From positions 992,001 through 1,056,000 of the forward strand of contig RQOL01000828.1 of assembly GCA_013076295.1 (NCBI GenBank): DNA of 64,000 nucleotides, written 5' to 3'. Made by a program: the position numbers and the translations under genes. The notes under the pieces are model-generated. The model made no database searches and was not told where the DNA came from. It saw nothing but the letters and a program-made list of their open reading frames with translations. Below, one piece after another: positions 52,150 to 63,500 of this stretch (its first letter is position 1; every line of letters starts with the position of its first letter). The stretch comes from Sanderia malayensis (Eukaryota; Cnidaria; Scyphozoa; Semaeostomeae; Pelagiidae).

Positions 52150-52395
52150 TACGGAGCCCCATAGGGGACATGCGTAAAACAATTTTTAATGCATGAAACA
52201 AACTTGCAATAGCAAAACATGTGTTACTGCATAAAACAAAATTAAAGTAATGCATGAAACGGTTGTTCGGAATTAAAACAGTTTTTCTGTGCAATAAAGT
52301 TTACTGCGTGAAACAAACTTCGCTCCATAAAACAAATTTCACTGCGCAAAACAAACTTCACTGCGCGAAACACATTTCAATGCACAAAACACATT
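52150..52395. repeat. Left terminal inverted repeat
   Basis: Aligns inverted with 59712-59963. The inner half consists of imperfect 19-20-bp direct repeats of CACTGCGCAAAACAAATTTC type, five or more copies. Such iterated termini are candidate transposase-binding sites (inference). Confidence 0.88.
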
Positions 52396-52479
52396 CCACA
52401 GCGCATAATATCTTACACTCCTTTTTATCCCCACTGTTTCTTTTGGCATCAGCTCGTCTTGCCAGAAGCAGCAAAGACA

Positions 52480-53715
52480 ATGGCGGGTGAGTCTGTCGGG
52501 GATTACTTGCCGGCTGCAACCAGAGAAACATTATTAGATAGTATTGATCGAGGTGCTCTGATTGAAAGATACTTCAAACTTGGATTAACATATGAAGAAA
52601 TTAATGTTTGTCTATATGAAAGACATGGAGTGAGATTGAGTTTGCGTCATTTGAAGCGCCTTCTAAAAGGGATGCACCTAGGCCGAAAGGGTGCTCAAAG
52701 AGAAAGCTCTTTGAACCAGATCTTCACTGCTATAAGAGAAGAGCTTTTGGGAAGTGGAGCAAATATTGGGTACAGAGCAATGTGGCAAAGATTGCGATGC
52801 GAACGAGCACTTGTAGTCAGCAGAGAGGTTGTAAGACTAGCCCTTAGAATAATTGACCCAGATGGTGTAGAAGAGAGAAGAAAACATAGATTGCAGAGAA
52901 GGAAATACAGGTCTTGGGGGCCGAATCAATTATGGCATATTGATGGCTATGATAAATTGAAGCCTTGTGGATTTTGCATACATGGTTGCATAGACGGATT
53001 CAGTCGAAGAATTATGTGGCTAAAAGTTGCAACATCAAATAACAATCCCGCGGTAATTGCAAAATATTTCCTCGATTGCGTCAGGTTAACCGGAGGTACT
53101 CCGCGGGTTGTGCGTGCTGACAAGGGAACAGAAAATGGACGGGTTGCAGGAATTCAGCGATTTCTCCGCCGCGATGACTTAGATGAAAATGCGAGCGATA
53201 AGTCCTTTATTTATGGTAAATCGGTCTCAAATCAGCGCATTGAGGCATGGTGGAGCATTTTGAGAAAGGGCTGTACAGGCTGGTGGATTGAACATTTTAA
53301 GGACATTAAAGAGAATGGGCTTTATTCCGAGTGCAATATTATTCACCAAGAATGCCTTAAATTTTGTTACATGAAACTATTACAAGATGAATTACACAGA
53401 ATTATGGTTCTTTGGAATACGCACAAAATTCGGCCTCAGAGGAACGCAGATGTACCATCAGGACGCCCGGATATGATGTTTATGGTACCCGATTTATTTA
53501 ATGCAGTCGATGGCAAAGTTCAGGTAGAATTGGAGGATTTAGAAGTTGCTGAAGAACTTTGCTGTGATGGACAACCGATTTTTCCTTGCAATCCGGGATT
53601 CAGCAGACTGGCACATATTATAATGGAAGAAGAAAGATTAGCAATGCCAAACACACCCAGTGATGCTAAACAGTTATACATACGTATTACAAACCATATA
53701 GAAGCAATGACATAA
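52480..53715 (+). CDS. DDE-type integrase/transposase, 411 residues
   Basis: Predicted to cut and join the element's ends. The start is ATG 52480. Residues about 28-70 look like a helix-turn-helix region (LTYEEINVCLYERHGVRLSL). The catalytic core follows a W-H-x-D pattern: LWHIDGYDKLKP (Asp155), then IHGCIDGFSRRIMWLKV, VRADKGTENGRV (Asp214) and SNQRIEAWWSILRKG (Glu255), a DDE triad with 40 residues between the last two. A long helical C-terminal part follows. The family is the 'integrase core domain' proteins common in fish, cnidarian and mollusc genomes. The frame has no stop or frameshift and no intron, so the gene may be active or recently so. It converges with the HECT gene, with 216 bp between stop codons. 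Confidence 0.88.
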   Translation: MAGESVGDYLPAATRETLLDSIDRGALIERYFKLGLTYEEINVCLYERHGVRLSLRHLKRLLKGMHLGRKGAQRESSLNQIFTAIREELLGSGANIGYRAMWQRLRCERALVVSREVVRLALRIIDPDGVEERRKHRLQRRKYRSWGPNQLWHIDGYDKLKPCGFCIHGCIDGFSRRIMWLKVATSNNNPAVIAKYFLDCVRLTGGTPRVVRADKGTENGRVAGIQRFLRRDDLDENASDKSFIYGKSVSNQRIEAWWSILRKGCTGWWIEHFKDIKENGLYSECNIIHQECLKFCYMKLLQDELHRIMVLWNTHKIRPQRNADVPSGRPDMMFMVPDLFNAVDGKVQVELEDLEVAEELCCDGQPIFPCNPGFSRLAHIIMEEERLAMPNTPSDAKQLYIRITNHIEAMT

Positions 53716-53931
53716 ACCAATTTCATTAACCACCCCTTATTTATCCAGCCACTCCCTCCCCATCACAAAGTAGGGCTTTTAACTCTTTACTTCTCACTTT
53801 CGATTTTTAATTCCAATGTAATCAAAATAAGAAGGTACGAAGATATTAAAAAAACTAAACATGTAAATATTATAATTGTCTGCTGTGTCTGCATTAGCTT
53901 GTACGAGATATCGTTAGATGCAAATTATTGC

Positions 53932-56900
53932 TTACATGATATCATTTTGCCACTTTTCCTTCTGCAAAACGCTGTGAAACTCGGCACGGAACTCGTTATA
54001 TGCATCGTATGTGGATGGCAACTCTAAAACACAACCGCATGTATGCGCAATTGGTCGCCGTGCAAGCCCTTCAAGCTTGTTGAAATCAACATTGATTGCG
54101 CTCACGCATATGACATCAGCGCCAGTCACGAACATCAAGAACGATTTCAGTGCAGATGCATCCATTCCTCGAATAAACTTTTTCAGAAATTCAAGAGCCG
54201 CCTGTTCGGCATGTGTAGAGGGCACGGCGACCAACATGGACAACACCTTTTTATTGGTTGGCTCCGCTTTTCTGTACAGCTCTAAAAAGATTTCAGTGCT
54301 GGAAAACTGCTGCTTCAACTCGAGGCCTAGAATAACTTTCCAGCTGTCAGCAACATATTGTGCTTGCTGTATGAGTTCTTTATGAGCTATTTCCAGCAAT
54401 AAACTCTTCATATTTTCTTTAGTGGGCATTTTTCTGCAATTGAATCGATTTAGGAAATCGATAAGTTCGTCTTCTATATCTTCGAAAACAGTTTCTTCCT
54501 TCAAGGACTCCTTGACAATGTCCTCTTCGTCTTTTGCCAGATACTTATAGAACGAATTCAAGAGAATGTCCTCACTGACAGCTTCCTCTCCAAATAAAAC
54601 ACTTACAAGAAAGGCTTTACAAATCATAATTGGGAAATATTGCAGATCACGATGGCCTTTTGCCATTATTCTTGCTATTGCATTCCATTCATTTGACTGG
54701 AAATCGTGCCTCAGTGCTGGGACTCTTTCCCGTTCTCCCATAGCACAAGAAGTGTAAAATTCTTGCCAAAATATACCGAGTGAATCTCTATAGATTCCAT
54801 TCACATCAACTCCAATTTCTTCTACACCTCTTTCATCAATCATGACGACTTTAACTGTTGAAGTCATTATACTTTCCATTTGAAATTCGTGTATCATATC
54901 TTTCAATACGTTGGCTCGGCGAATGCGTAGTACCCTGTGGATCAAATAAGACAGAAATTAATTGGCTTTTTCAATACTGGCATAATGAAACAATTAAACC
55001 TTGATAAGCAATTCAATGGCAGCTCGAACTACCTTGTTTCCGTACTCATTGCACTGACAACCTGACCACTTGGTCCTGGAGATGGATCCTCACGTTCGTT
55101 GGCAAGTAACTGAGGCAATAAGACTTGTCTAAATCGGCGACCAGTCTACAACAAATAAATAAATTATTTATAAAATGTAAGGAGCTATTCATATTTGCAG
55201 CTAACTCGTGTTAACTAGTTACATCTTGACTTCTGCTTCTTTGGAGCATCCTTGTTTCCTCGAGTTCTGTCGCATGAGTTATGTAGCTTCTTTGAGTTCC
55301 CCCTGTTTCGTCAACTGCAATTTCTTCAGATATCAAGCTAGAAGAGACATTTTGAATGATCAGTTATAACACTCAAGAAACTCAGTACAATCCTTCCATG
55401 TCAACAGTGGACAATAGTACAAGGTTTTGAAGAAAAACTACGAGCTTCACAGTACATGTACAGTACAGTAGTGTGTTCAGCGAATACTTGTTTTTCCCAG
55501 ATGCGTTGTTCACGACATTATATAATATATTTTACAAGTGCAGATAATCAACCCTATAAATAATAGTAATAATATTAATAAAATAATAATAATAATATCA
55601 ATTCCAACCTGTAATCCTGTCTAGAACCGTCAAAACCAAAGAAATTTACAGTTGTATCCATTGCAGGACTTCTATCCATCTTTCTCATGTAGAGCACTGA
55701 TGTTATGTCAAGCACTGACTGGGGTGGCAGGAAGTCGGTATTCATAAAATCCGAAAGGACGAAATGAGCTGGCACAGGGCTGAGCGAGCCGACCCAGTCA
55801 TAAACTGCAACCATATGATCATGTAGCCGAAATCTTCGTTCAATAAGTCCAAGTGAGATATGGCGCACCTGCACTAAAAAACTATCCACATCTTCTAGTG
55901 GTGCAGGAGGCACCCTGGCCTCTCGTCTTGCTTGAAGATTATAATTTGCTTCATCCGAATTCTGTTCATTAGCCATCTCAGAAAATGTATTTGAGCTTGC
56001 AATGGGAAATGATCCTGTTCCAACTTGCACAGTGGTGTCTTGTACACCTATGTTGGGTGCTATGGAGGCAATTTCATTTACAGCTGAAAAATAATCGTTA
56101 TTAATGACCACTGGTGTGCTGGAATGTGGATTTGCTGCAATGCAATGTTGTTCCAAGAAATCGTCCTCCAGCATCTCTTCCAGAGGATCTATATCACACA
56201 TCTTGGATGTTAAATAAATGCAAACGCGATTCATTTTTGTGCCAGCTATATATCTTTCAAGAGTGAACGGTAGCTTTTTACCATCCACAAAAACAACTGT
56301 GAGGTCCTCCTGCTTGTAATTTGCGATGCCAAATTCCATGCATTCAACTGGCCCGTACACACTACCTCCGTTTTCAAAAAAAAGACTCTTTCCCATCTCT
56401 ATCACATCAGATTTCGTGGCATTTACTGACATGTCAACACCTCTGCTACCACCTCCGTTTCTGGGCCTCACACACGTGTAGGCATTCTTATTGCACTCAA
56501 AATGCAGCCATCCAAGAAAAACCTTGCGTACTTGCTTGGTAATTGGGGCTTTAACTTTTTTTTTACCACCTGGTGCTTTGCATTTTGAGCTAGAAGATCC
56601 TTCCAAGAAACTCTCTAACAAACGCTTCTTCTCATTCGTGGAGGTTGTCTTTTTCTTTTTCTGTATCCATTCAACGGAAAAGTGCTTTACAGAAATCACA
56701 TCTCCTTTTGCAATTATACCCACTTCATTAAGCTCAGCCTCAGAGCACTTAACTATAACCTCCGGATCCATCTGAAAATAAAATTATGTGGAAATGTTTA
56801 CAGTTGTTAAAGTTGCAATCTTGCTTTTGTAACTGGCAATCTCGTATCTGCGCACATATTTTTAAGTTGGGTTAGATATTAGATGTTGCCTTTGAAATAT

Positions 56901-59637
56901 AAGATATTGATAAGTATTTTAAGAGTTGTGCTGGTCAAAGTTGTCAATTTTGTTATTCAGGTCGCGTTTTTAAAGCTCGTAATTTCATTACAATTATTAT
57001 ATTTTAACTGTACACAGTTAAAGGGCTACTCTCACCATATTTTTTTATTTCATTTCTGGGTAGTTTTTGACGTAAAAACAGGTACTGCACTTATTAAATT
57101 TCGAAATTCGCTCATTAACACCTCTTTTCACGGCTCTAAAAGTGCGATTTTCAGAAAAAAGTTGGGCAAAAAGAAAACTGGGGCGAGGCCGGTGTGACGT
57201 AGATGCCGGAACGCATGAAATTTATTTTATTGTGTTCAGTACCAATTCAATGTTTTGCATATTATGGTCAAAACCAAGTCGTATTTAAAAAATTAAATCG
57301 TGCCACGAACTAGTTCAGGATCTGAGGAATCTGTTGATGCCTCGTTTATCATGAAAAAGTGAGTTTTTTTACAAAAATGAGGATGATTTGCTCACGCTTA
57401 TGCTGCAAGCCGGCATGTTTTTCGACCTCAACGTCGCAGTCTCGAGCGAGCTTCACATACAGTCTTCAGTGGTGCGGGATAGTTTTAAACAACAATATGA
57501 ATTCGAAATCTATTCAATTAAAGAGGAGCAAGCTCTCTTTCAACAATTTTTCGATAGAATTAATAGTATGGAAAATTGGTGAGCTCTTATCTATGCATTT
57601 ATAAGATTTAAACCAAATCGGTCAGTTAAAAATTGCTAAATTGTAAAATTGCTAGGCCGAACAGGTTCTGGCACGGGTAAAGCAGAATTCCGCTATTTGG
57701 ATTAATAATGCATGAAAATAACCCTATTTGTCTTATCTGGTGTGTTTTGAAGCAGCAGCTCATATTTTGGTAATATTTCAAGTGTAGTTATGGTCATAGC
57801 TGTGCAGAAAAACTAGAAAATCCCTTCCAGGAGTGTGAACATTAATGTCCAGAGATCGAAGATTTCACAAGTTCAATGTGAATTCGAAGAAAAACTTTCC
57901 AGCACAATGTTGGGCTTCATACTGGTGTTCTAGTTTTGATCATATTGTCTGACTTTGTCAACAATATACACTTTTACTTTGCCTTAGGTTTCAATGTAAC
58001 CACCAAGGTATATAATTTATAACAAGAACTCCATGGTTATGTCAACCAAACAATTTCAATTTGAGCAATTTTTTAACAGCGCATCACTTTAGCATTTCAA
58101 TATCTTTGACAAAAACCCAAGTAGTAAAGACAAAAATAATCCATAATTATCTTGCTAAAACAAGCACACGGCAAAACTTGATAAAATAGATTATAGAACT
58201 GATGGAAATGGAAACGATAAACAAACTTATTATATTCACGAATAGTTGGTTGTTTATAACGCAAATGAAAGGAAGGAAGAGGTTGAGTGATGAACAGATA
58301 ACAACGTGAGGCGTGTGAATACTGGAAAAATCCATTGTCACTGCATCAGCTTTGGGGTCAATTTTCAGCCCTTAACAATGCCGAAAATTAAAAAAAAACA
58401 CACGGGGAGATGTCAATAAGCTTTGTAATGATGGTGTTGAAGTGGTTTGAAAAAACATTTGTATTTATCATTGAAAACAAGGGAGAAAACCGGACGCGAC
58501 GTTGATTTTTCCATACTGAAGCCAAAGAGAAGTTTTTTTGCGTTCCGGCATCTACGTCACACAACCTCGGCCCAGATCGTTTCATGTTGCGCGACATTTT
58601 CAGAAATGGCCTGAAAATCGCACTTTTGGAGCCGTGAAAAGAGGTGTTAATGAGCGAATTTCGAAATTTAAAAAGTGCAGTACCTGTTTTTACGTCAAAA
58701 ACTACCCAGAAATGAAATAAAAAAATATGGTGAGAGTAGCCCTTTAATTCATATATCCATCATTGCTATAGCTGAATTTCTCATTAGACACAGAAACTGA
58801 ATCGTATCGCACGCTACCTCACACGAAAGAATGAAAAAAAAAACAGCAGAAAGCTTATAATTATACCACAGCAGCAGCAATCGGCACAATCAATACAAAT
58901 TTCCGAATAATTCATCTAATAAACCCCGCCGCGTTTATTGCAAATTCTGTATTTTGGATGTGGCGAATAATAGCGGGGTGCATTTATCAGGGGGTGGCGT
59001 TTAATACAAATTGGAAATCAGAAACATAACAATGACATATAAAATATTCATATACCTTGTTATCCTTTATTTTTTTGCATACATCATCATCAATATTTCT
59101 GTCTTTTAAAAACTCGTATACCTAGAAAAAGTACATTATATATAATTATTGCATATGTCTATGCTGTATATTTATAATGATTTAATCTATTTACATAAAT
59201 AATTCATCTGTCACAGTATCTTATCTGAGAACCTGTGCCCCGGAAGCTACATTGGAAGACAAAACCAACGACAGTAGCAAATCCTTCACTTCTGCATTCA
59301 TTTTGGATACTTGAAAATAATAACTTTGGTGGGTTCATTTAAAAAGTGCTGATCTCAATACATTTTAAAAGCTTTATAAATTCCGTTACACAACCACCAC
59401 AATGTCTTCAAAAGAAGTCTTTAAAAACTTCTTCGGTTCCTAATTCACAATACCCCCTTTTTCGAGGGTGGGCCACACAACCAACGACACGAGAAAGGAT
59501 TGCTCAGTCAGATAACAAGCCTTATAGTAGATGGTTTTCAGAAGAACCGTCTTATAAATCATGTCAAATAACTTTAGAAGAAAATTGCTTACCGCCACAA
59601 GCCCATCTTCATCTTTAGGTTCTTCTGCCGCCGCCAT
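53932..59637 (-). CDS. Transposon-borne SAM-like/HECT E3 ubiquitin ligase
   Basis: Six exons join in phase: 59637-59593, 59121-59056, 56771-55609, 55337-55223, 55145-55033, 54934-53932, giving 834 residues. Residues about 16-65 (VYEFLKDRNIDDDVCKKIKD, then LNEVGIIAKGDVISVKHF) have the helix pattern of a SAM domain. A middle region of about 430 residues has no family I know. The C-terminal third is a HECT domain: ERGVEEIGVDVNGIYRDSLG near its start and RRPIAHTCGCVLELPSTYDA at its end. The first Cys of that motif, near residue 801, sits where HECT ligases carry the ubiquitin-accepting cysteine. It resembles the many G2E3-like HECT proteins predicted in invertebrate and fish genomes. Its role in the element's life cycle is unknown. 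Intron 2 holds a separate element at 57022-58743. Confidence 0.85.
57022..58743. mobile_element. TTAA-flanked non-autonomous element, 1.7 kb
   Basis: Begins AGGGCTACTCTCACCATAT and ends with its inverse, flanked by TTAA on both sides (57018-57021, 58744-58747). Inverted repeats run roughly 170-190 bp with some divergence. TTAA duplication and AGGG ends suit the Kolobok or piggyBac groups. No transposase frame is visible. It is nested in intron 2 of the HECT gene, so it inserted after the large element acquired that gene. Confidence 0.85.
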
Positions 59638-59711
59638 ATCGCCCTTCGCACACAGTACACTGACTGATTCTTTTTGGATCAAGCCGCCCAGCATGTGTTG
59701 TGCGTTCTCTA

Positions 59712-59963
59712 ACATTTGTCATGTGCAGTGAATTTGTTTTGTGCAGTGAAATTTGTTTTGCGCAGTGAAGTTTGTTTTGCGCAGTGGAATTTGTTTTATG
59801 GAGCGAATTTTGCTTTACGCAGTAAACTTTATTGTTTTAATTCCGAACAACCGTTTCATGCATTACTTTAATTTTGTTTTATGCAGTAACCCATGTTTTG
59901 CTATTGCAAGTTTGTTTCATGCATTAAAAATTGTTTTACGCATGTCCCCTATGGGGCTCCGTA
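59712..59963. repeat. Right terminal inverted repeat
   Basis: Inverse of 52150-52395, differing mainly by a short deletion beside TAATTCCGAACAACCGTTTC and scattered substitutions. The inner part shows repeated TGCGCAGTGAA(A)TTTGTTT units. The first exon of the HECT gene starts only 75 bp inside this terminus, so the repeat may contain its promoter. Confidence 0.88.
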
Positions 59964-59969
59964 AATTCG

Positions 59970-60283
59970 TACACCTCGGGGAAGCATGAAAATGTTCGAA
60001 TTTCAAAAAGGTTGAATTATATTATAGAGAGATTGTTGATCCTTGAACTGTGGAGATTTGAGTGTGTTTATATTTCCTTGCCATATTTCCATCCAACGTG
60101 TTATATTTTGTATTTCATTTCTAGCTACAAATTGTAATTTCATTAATTTTCCTGGTGAATTTTACATTTGTCAGCTGCAAAGGTATCTTTTTCACTATAA
60201 ATTGTATTTTTATGCGCATTTCTTTCATAAGAATCTTAGCTCGGGATCATTACGTATTTTCGTAATATTTTGCTCCAGTTTAG
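59970..60283. other. Non-coding flank right of the transposon
   Basis: Starts TACACCTCGGGGAAGCATGA, similar to the dispersed repeat at 29745-29790, so the large transposon seems to have landed in an older repeat. The rest is AT-rich with no supported exon. Confidence 0.55.
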
Positions 60284-60505
60284 TACCGTAAATCCTCGAA
60301 TAAGCCCCCACCTCCGAAAAAGCCCTTCCCTCGGATAAGCCCCCATCCTGAGCAAGGATATTGAGCCCAAGTTTCCAGACATTGAAGTTGTTTAGCGAAT
60401 GTATTGCAAATAGCAGCAAGTTTAAACCAATAATTTCATTGATTGGCTGCATCGTATAGCTTTTATTTTGCTTAATAAAATAGTTTGCTCAATATTTGAT
60501 TTATC
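60284..60505. mobile_element. Truncated copy of the 15267-15541 MITE
   Basis: Starts TACCGTAAATCCTCGAATAAG and follows the inverse of 15267-15541 through TTGATTGGCTGCATCGTATA to TTTGCTTAAT, then loses similarity before the other terminal repeat. The break lies about 15 bp before the LDLa exon at 60521. Confidence 0.7.
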
Positions 60506-60520
60506 ATTATTTATTGGAAG

Positions 60521-63500
60521 ATTCCAAATGCAAAGGTGGTCGTTTTACGTGCAGAAATGGTCGATGCATACCAGCATCGTGGCGCTGCGATGGCGGGAAT
60601 GATTGTGGAGATAGTTCTGACGAAGATTCATGCATGAGAGGTATGGAAGGAAAAGATTTACTGTATTGATGTAATGTATTGATGCTATTGTTCAGGTATT
60701 GTTCTGGGCTGGAACCGGTGAAAACCAAGGACCGTGATAAGAATTGCCACTTCGTGAATAATGATGCCCGCCTCTTTCGCTGTACCCTTCAGTTTTGAAA
60801 TGTTTCCGACTTCCTAAAATGATTTTAAAGTGCTAATGCAACGAATTTTTACATAGTGTTTTTATTTCAAAAATCTATAGATTTCAATGCACTGATTAAC
60901 GTGGCGCAAATAAAATTTGCAAATTATGTATACTTTTTTCGCTATTAACCTTCAAAGTAGGCAATTTTGACCTTTTTCGTGCGAAAACTGAACATCACTG
61001 TGATGTCATCAAACGTCGCGTCTGCAACGTCAAGCAGGCTTCCTTCTATTGAAAATTGAAAATCGACATGGCGAACTGTGAGCGAGCACACACATGACGG
61101 GTATCCCGTCTCGGGAGCAAATAAATCATAAAACTATTTACATGTCGTAGAGATACATAACGGAGACAATTGTACGATTACTCAGTGTTGCGAAAAAGTA
61201 TCGTTTCATAATGTTGCTGATAGTATTTCAAAACCAATCAAACGGAACAAGGTCTTTTTAAGGAGTTCAGGAGACAGACATCATTCGCACCCACCGACTA
61301 GGAGAGCAGGATTTTATTCATTATAGCGCTCATTTTTGCTTTGAAGTAAAGAGAGATATTGGGAAAGAATTAAAGATGAGATTAGAGCTAAAATCAAAGC
61401 TATTCCTGCAATAGATACAGTAAACAAGCTCGTAAACCAACCCGTGTGACTCTCAGCTTTACTCGGGCCTAAGCACTCCTCGCCCGGAGTGGTTAGGCCC
61501 GAGCCAACCAAAACAAATGTCAGAAGATTTAGCTTTTTGGGGTGATATCGAAGGAATTTTAATTTCCGAAGTTTCTAAAAATAATTCAATGTCTGCAATT
61601 TTGAGCTAAAATAAGTTATTACAAAAAATAAGACCTGGGATAAGCCAAACCAGGGCTACGTGTCGTTCCACAGCAACTCGAAGCAACAATGGCGACGCGG
61701 GATGACGTCACATTTTTTGGAGGTATCCATTTTCAAACTTAAATTGTGTCTCTAACGTTAAACAAAATGACACCAATTTTTTCAAAACGAGGCTAAAAGA
61801 TTCGCCCTTATGTTGGTTCAGCGGAGCTCAAATATCCCCACCTGATGGAGCTATTAAAAAAAAACCAAACGACGTTCGAAAAAACCCATTGACTTCCATT
61901 GCGAGAAATAATATGGTCATCACTGTGACGTCACAGCGTTGCAATATTTTCGCAAAAGGTGCTGATTCCAGGTGAAAATTAAAGTAACTTATACTTGTCA
62001 GATGCACGTCAAAATGGCATCAAACTGATCAGTACATCTTTGGCTTTCATTTAAAATAAAAAAATCGATATGTCAAATTTCGTTGCATTAGCACTTTAAA
62101 TATTCGGCGAATTATTTTCGTCGCACAATTCATTGATGTACATTTTATCACCAAACAAACATATTCAACACATACTATTTGTACCTCAACCTTGCTAATT
62201 TGCTAAACAAAAATATACAAAAATCAGCATTGGTTCTGATACTGCGAATGCCAAACCCATACCAGTGCAAGTACCAGCAACAATTCAATTTCTAATACCA
62301 GTGCCATTACATTACCAATACAACATGAACACTGACAATGATTAATCTGATGATTGTTGTTGTCGCACTAGAAGTAAATGGGATTCTATTGCAGTTCATT
62401 CGTGTTTTAGCTGGCTGCGAAAAACCCGGTCGCTTTCCTCACGGCAAGAAGAAGATCCGTGGAACAAAGATAGGATCCCTGTATGCAGTTAAAAGCAGCG
62501 TGAGATACCGTTGCAACCGAGGCTATCATTTGGTCGGATCAGAACGAGGCTATTGCCAAGCCGATGGCACGTGGAATGGATTCAAAGCCAAGTGTGTTTC
62601 AGGTGGGTTTTTTTTATTGAATCATTTGCATTGTAAACAGCTGAACTTCGATAAATCGAGAAAATGTTTGCTTGTATTAACCAGAGTTACCTATTGAGGC
62701 TCAAACACAATGCATACTTACGAGTTCTTCTGCTTTTTGAAAGTTGTTTACAGCTCAATTGCCCATTTTGAAAGTTCTTAGAAGATGCGACTTTTAAAGT
62801 TAGATATATTCTACTTCATTTGATGTGTCCATTTGTCATTTTCAGTCAAATCGAAAAGGAGGTTTTGCAAAGTTCCTAGTGCTCCAGTCAATGGTACAGT
62901 CAAAGGTGAAAAATTGACTGCCAATTCGTGGATACGGTATTCTTGTGATGCTAATTTCAAATTGGTTGGACCTTCTAAAAGAGTTTGTAGAAGAAACGGC
63001 AAATGGAGCAGATACCAACCCTACTGCGAACCAACATGTTAGTTTTCATTTTTATTGCTGATGCAATTGACGAGCAAGCCGTGAAGTGTAGAGAATTGTA
63101 TTGTAACGTCTTTTTTACTGAAAGGTATTTTCTATTCGCAGTTTGCACAGATCCCGGGCATATTGCGAATGGTGTCCGTCACGGTTCCGTATTTAAGAAA
63201 CAAAGTTCCGTGCTTTACACATGTAACAGTGGCTTTGAAATGGTTGGAGAGAACATAATCACGTGTTTTCGTGATGCTTCGTGGAGTGCCTCTCCTCCGC
63301 AGTGCCTTACCGAGCGTGAGTACACAAACATATTTAGTTTTCAAAACACGTACCATGGTGCCATGGCTGGTTTTCCACCACTGATCTTCCTCAGATCCTT
63401 GATCTTCCTCAGATCCCTGATCTCTATTTGTGCATCGACAGCTGAAACTTCATGAAAGAAAACTTCAAAAATAACTGGTTTGGTGCATGTTTTAATATCG

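Larger units (their letters stand above)
52150..59963. mobile_element. 7.8-kb DNA transposon carrying DDE integrase and HECT ligase genes
   Basis: The left terminus TACGGAGCCCCATAGGGG is repeated inverted at the right end (CCCCTATGGGGCTCCGTA). Both ends are flanked by AATTCG (52144-52149 and 59964-59969), a 6-bp target duplication. The inverted repeats extend about 250 bp at more than 90% identity by eye. Two convergent genes lie inside: an integrase (52480-53715, plus) and a SAM-like/HECT protein (59637-53932, minus). Both frames are intact. The integrase type and 6-bp duplication resemble what I recall of the eukaryotic IS3EU superfamily; Polintons also make 6-bp duplications but are larger, start AG, and carry a polymerase, which is absent here. 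The superfamily assignment is tentative, the element itself is not. Confidence 0.9.

Noticed and set aside
52150..59963. Polinton/Maverick or retroviral origin of the large element
   Set aside because: The ends are TA rather than AG, the length is under 8 kb, and there is no polymerase, capsid, protease or reverse transcriptase frame.
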